6,896 nt of DNA from an uncultured beta proteobacterium (GTDB lineage Bacteria; Pseudomonadota; Gammaproteobacteria; Burkholderiales; SG8-39). The notes under the pieces are model-generated. The model had not been told where the DNA came from. It ran no database searches and worked only from the letters and a program-made list of their open reading frames with translations. Position numbers and translations under genes: made by a program. Below, piece by piece: positions 4,397 to 6,896 of this stretch. How positions within the stretch are numbered: position 1 is the stretch's first letter; the number at the start of each line of letters is the position of its first letter. The stretch is from assembly GCA_902826155.1 (NCBI GenBank), contig CADEDU010000015.1, positions 50,839 through 57,734 on the forward strand, read 5' to 3'.

Positions 4397-5632
4397 TTAC
4401 GCGGTTGCCAGGCGGCGCCTGCCTCGTGTCAGCAGCCATCCCACGATGACGATGTTGAGCACGTTCCAGGCGACGCCGTTGGTGAACGCAGCGGTGTAGG
4501 AGCCGGTGAGATCGAAGATCTTGCCGGTGAGCCAGCCGCCGAAAGCCATGCCCATCAGCGAAGCCATGAGCACGATCCCCACCTTGGCGCCGGCCTCGCG
4601 CGGCGGAAAGTACTCTCGCACGATGATCGCGTAGGCCGGCACGATGCCGCCTTGCACCAGTCCGAACAGCGCCGAGATCACGTAGAGCGCGCCGAGACTG
4701 TCGAACGGGATGTAGAACACCAGGGCCATGCATTGCAGTGTCGTGCCCAGCAGCAATGCCTGCAGGCCGCCCGCCCGATCGGCGATCCAGCCGGTGAGCA
4801 GGCGGCTGATCAGGCTGAGTGAAAGCATGATGGTGAGCATCTCCGCGCCGCGGATCGCGCCATAGCCCAGATCGGCGCAGTACGCCACGATATGCACCTG
4901 CGGCATCGCCATCGCCACGCAGCAGGCCATACCGGCGATCGACAGCAGCACCAGCAACTGGTTGGGCGTCATGCCCGCCGGAATCGGCCTGAGCGGTCGC
5001 TCCTCCCAAGCCGGTTCCCCTGCTTTCTGCTGAGGCGGACTGCCACGCAACAGCGCGATCAGCGGCAACATCGTCAGCACGCTCACGATGCCGATGCCGA
5101 CGTAGGTGGTACGCCAACCGAACGCATCGAACGAGATCTGCACGATCGGCGGCCAGATCGCCCCGGCCAGATGATTGCCCGCCGAGACGAGCGCCACCGC
5201 GATCCCGCGTTGCCGCTGGAACCACAGCGATGTGCTGGCGATGAGCGGGCCAAACGTCGCGGAGCTTCCCAGGAATCCGACCAGCAGTCCCTGTGCGAGT
5301 GAGAACTGCACCAGGCTGCCCGACAGCCCGGCGGCGACGTAACCCAGGCCGATGCAAAAGGTTGCGCCAAGCAGCGGACGCACGATCCCGAAGCGGTCGG
5401 TGAGCTTGCCCATGAACACGCCCCCGGTGGCGATACCAAGCAGCGTGAACGCGTACGGCAGTGAGGCATCGCCGCGCGATATGCCGAACTCGGCCTGCAC
5501 CGGCGGCAGCGCCACGCTCATGATCCACAGGCCCGCATTGCCGATCGTGCCGATCAGCAGCGCCACGACCAGGCGCGTCCAGGCGTAGCGGGAATCAGGG
5601 CCGCGATCCGCGGCCGCGCGCGAGGTGCTCAT
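4397..5632 (-). CDS. MFS transporter, monocarboxylate/oxalate-formate antiporter-like
   Basis: This 411-residue major facilitator superfamily carrier of the inner membrane is of a size typical for 12 transmembrane helices. TM1 spans about residues 20-42. The loop 2-3 signature is GKLTDRFGIVRP (75-86), with Asp79, Arg80 and Arg85. WFQRQRGIA (137-145) is the conserved block typical of monocarboxylate-type (MCT/OFA) members. A polar central loop covers about 197-222. A second-half copy of the loop motif is GWIADRAGG (281-289), and a short basic C-terminus ends the protein. The ATG at 5632 fits TM1 placement, although no clear Shine-Dalgarno sequence precedes it. Its stop faces the Bug stop with 7 nt between them, so the transcripts probably overlap. 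The substrate is likely an organic anion such as an aromatic or aliphatic monocarboxylate, judged from subfamily resemblance and the neighbouring catabolic genes. Export is also possible. Confidence 0.93.
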   Translation of the reverse strand: MSTSRAAADRGPDSRYAWTRLVVALLIGTIGNAGLWIMSVALPPVQAEFGISRGDASLPYAFTLLGIATGGVFMGKLTDRFGIVRPLLGATFCIGLGYVAAGLSGSLVQFSLAQGLLVGFLGSSATFGPLIASTSLWFQRQRGIAVALVSAGNHLAGAIWPPIVQISFDAFGWRTTYVGIGIVSVLTMLPLIALLRGSPPQQKAGEPAWEERPLRPIPAGMTPNQLLVLLSIAGMACCVAMAMPQVHIVAYCADLGYGAIRGAEMLTIMLSLSLISRLLTGWIADRAGGLQALLLGTTLQCMALVFYIPFDSLGALYVISALFGLVQGGIVPAYAIIVREYFPPREAGAKVGIVLMASLMGMAFGGWLTGKIFDLTGSYTAAFTNGVAWNVLNIVIVGWLLTRGRRRLATA

Positions 5633-5688
5633 GCGCCCGACGATACCCGATAACGCTCAGCGCGCCGGGTGCGCGAGTGAGCCCGCGG

Positions 5689-6258
5689 TCAACGAACCGG
5701 CCGACGTCCGCGTCGCGTTGCGGTTCTCGTTGTCGGTGTCCCCGCGGTGGCTGATGCGGCTGGGCGCTCGAGCGAAGCGCGCACATCCTGGATCGCCTCG
5801 ATCAGCGCATCGACCGAGTCGGTGAGATCGCCCTCGCGCACGGAATCGAGTGCCGCGCGCAGATCGTTGAGTGCGCCGACGCTGCGTGTCAATGCATCTA
5901 CCGCCTCGCGCGCGCGCACCAGCCTTATGGCATCGGCGGAGGCTGCTGCCGCGTCGGCCCGGCCTTCAATCTCCTTGGTGAGCCGAGCCAGCTCCACGCC
6001 GCGTTCGGTCAGCGCCGCGAGCCGCTGCTCGATGGTGATCTGCATCAGCGCTACCGCGGTGTCGCCGGCAATCGCGTCGAGCCGGTTCATGTCGTCGGTC
6101 TGCGGGCGCGAGTTCGCGATGAACTCCGTGAACCGCTGCGACAGCTTGAATCGCGGCTCGTCGGCCGTACCCCTGGCCGCACGATTGGCTTCTTCCAGCA
6201 TTTGCTGGAGCTTGCTGCGCCAGGCCGCAACGCCTTCGATGCCATCCCATTCGCTCAT
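5689..6258 (-). CDS. Uncharacterised helix-rich protein, probably coiled coil, basic C-terminal tail
   Basis: I do not recognise this 189-residue protein. It has no signal peptide or membrane segment and should be cytoplasmic unless carried by a partner. The sequence is almost wholly predicted alpha-helical, rich in Ala, Arg, Glu and Leu. Heptad-like stretches lie around residues 55-100 (from DDMNRLDAIAG through LTERGVELARLTKEIEGR) and 106-165. Residues 166-189 form a disordered, Thr/Ala/Arg-rich tail ending RRGRRPVR, which could bind nucleic acid or membrane. The ATG at 6258 overlaps the upstream stop (ATGA) and has a GGAGGA 10 nt before it inside the upstream gene. This indicates translational coupling and suggests the two products work together, perhaps as a complex. 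The MFS gene starts 56 nt downstream on the same strand and might be cotranscribed. The clean overlap and strong ribosome binding site support a real gene. Confidence 0.75.
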   Translation of the reverse strand: MSEWDGIEGVAAWRSKLQQMLEEANRAARGTADEPRFKLSQRFTEFIANSRPQTDDMNRLDAIAGDTAVALMQITIEQRLAALTERGVELARLTKEIEGRADAAAASADAIRLVRAREAVDALTRSVGALNDLRAALDSVREGDLTDSVDALIEAIQDVRASLERPAASATAGTPTTRTATRRGRRPVR

Positions 6259-6896
6259 AGCGCCCGAATCCTCCTCACGATGTCGCGCATCTCTTCCACC
6301 GCGGCGGCCAAGGCGCGCACGTCGACCGGCCGCTTGCGTTCCAAGGACGTGGCCAGATCACGGTGCGTGGCCGCCCATGCACCCAGCGCCTCGCGTGCCG
6401 CCGCGAACAGCTGGCGCCCGGTCTTCTCGCGCGTACCGATGGCACGCTGCTCGGCTTGCATCGGTTCGCGCCAAGATCGCGTGGCGTCGATCAAGCGCTC
6501 GAGCTGCAGCACGCGTGCTTCGTCCGCGCTCGACTGCGGCGATTTCGCGAGCAGTTTGTTGCGCTCCTCCACCAGCGCCCTGTAGTACGCGTTCTCGGTG
6601 TTGTAGGTGCGCTGAAGCGCGATCGATTGAATCTGCGTCGTCGCGCGCAGGATCGACTCGGCGTCGCCCAGATCCTGCTCGAGAATCGCGGCGATGCGAT
6701 CGAGTGCGGGCGCCGCGGTGCGCAGCGCATCGGCCATCGAGCCGGTTGCGCGCACCGCGGCGATGTGACCGTACACGAATGCGGCTGCATCCACCGCGGT
6801 GGACAGCGCGGCGGTGGCGGGCAGCGCGATACCGGCTGCGCCGGCGAGCGATTGCAGGGAATCGGCCACGCTGCGTGCGGCGGCGTTGCCTTCGGT
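6255..6896 (-). CDS. Uncharacterised helix-rich protein, N-terminus outside window
   Basis: The frame is open from the right edge to the stop at 6255-6257, giving 213 visible residues; the start lies beyond the window. An in-frame GTG at 6867-6869 exists but has no convincing ribosome binding site, and nine further open codons precede it, so I treat the gene as 5'-truncated. I do not recognise the family. The first 35 or so visible residues are Ala/Gly/Leu-rich and mildly hydrophobic. The rest is strongly helical, with charged coiled-coil-like segments such as AALDRIAAILEQDLGDAES-like stretches, a YNTENAYYRALVEERNKLL region, and a C-terminal AAAVEEMRDIVRRIRAL helix. Only four bases are shared with the next gene, which encodes another helical protein, so the pair is probably coexpressed and may interact. 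A structural, envelope-associated or phage-like role cannot be told apart from the sequence. Confidence 0.75.
   Translation of the reverse strand, partial: TEGNAAARSVADSLQSLAGAAGIALPATAALSTAVDAAAFVYGHIAAVRATGSMADALRTAAPALDRIAAILEQDLGDAESILRATTQIQSIALQRTYNTENAYYRALVEERNKLLAKSPQSSADEARVLQLERLIDATRSWREPMQAEQRAIGTREKTGRQLFAAAREALGAWAATHRDLATSLERKRPVDVRALAAAVEEMRDIVRRIRAL
6269..6274 (-). promoter_or_regulatory. Ribosome binding site inside the upstream helical-protein gene
   Basis: The minus strand reads GGAGGA (within GAGGAGGA), ending 10 nt before the ATG at 6258. It lies in the coding end of the upstream gene and supports coupled translation of the pair. Confidence 0.6.

Noticed and set aside
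3966..5528. A 520-codon open frame on the minus strand running through the MFS gene and antisense to the Bug gene
   Set aside because: It is an alternate frame of the MFS gene with Arg/His/Gly-rich composition typical of GC-rich shadow frames. Both genes it overlaps have clear family signatures.
5661..5675. CGCGC-N5-GCGCG hairpin between the helical protein gene and the MFS gene as a terminator
   Set aside because: The 5-bp stem is short and no T-run follows on the minus strand. Such stems are expected by chance at this GC content.

Overview
This is a GC-rich window from a proteobacterium. The Bug-type periplasmic binding protein, a family greatly expanded in Burkholderiales, points to a betaproteobacterium, but no rRNA or other marker confirms this. 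All of the sequence except three short intergenic stretches is coding. I see no mobile element, tRNA, CRISPR array or phage gene.

Positions 1-3234 hold a minus-strand gene set that looks like one transcription unit. In transcription order it encodes a Nudix hydrolase, a 3-hydroxyanthranilate 3,4-dioxygenase (HAO)-type ring-cleavage enzyme, a zinc-free quinone-oxidoreductase-like reductase, and a metal-dependent amidohydrolase/decarboxylase that runs off the left edge. The gaps between these genes (79, 39 and 59 nt) are short, and each contains a different small structural element: a GC hairpin, a 14-bp inverted repeat, and a heptamer tandem repeat.

Positions 3235-3414 are a divergent intergenic region. 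It carries a pair of 11-bp-spaced direct repeats and an inverted repeat, both candidate operators. Rightward from it runs a Bug substrate-binding protein gene (3415-4389). It converges, 7 nt stop to stop, on a minus-strand 12-helix MFS carrier gene (4397-5632).

The dioxygenase, decarboxylase-type amidohydrolase, reductase, binding protein and carrier together suggest uptake and degradation of an aromatic carboxylate or amino-aromatic acid. The set resembles the 3-hydroxyanthranilate branch of kynurenine or 2-nitrobenzoate catabolism. However, the amidohydrolase has the Glu-x-His metal motif of the gamma-resorcylate decarboxylase type, not the His-x-His of standard ACMS decarboxylase, and the downstream dehydrogenase and deaminase are not in the window. 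The true substrate is therefore open.

Positions 5689-6896 hold two translationally coupled (ATGA overlap), minus-strand genes for helix-rich, probably coiled-coil proteins that I do not recognise. The upstream one is cut by the right window edge. They lie upstream of the MFS gene on the same strand and may be functionally separate from the catabolic genes.
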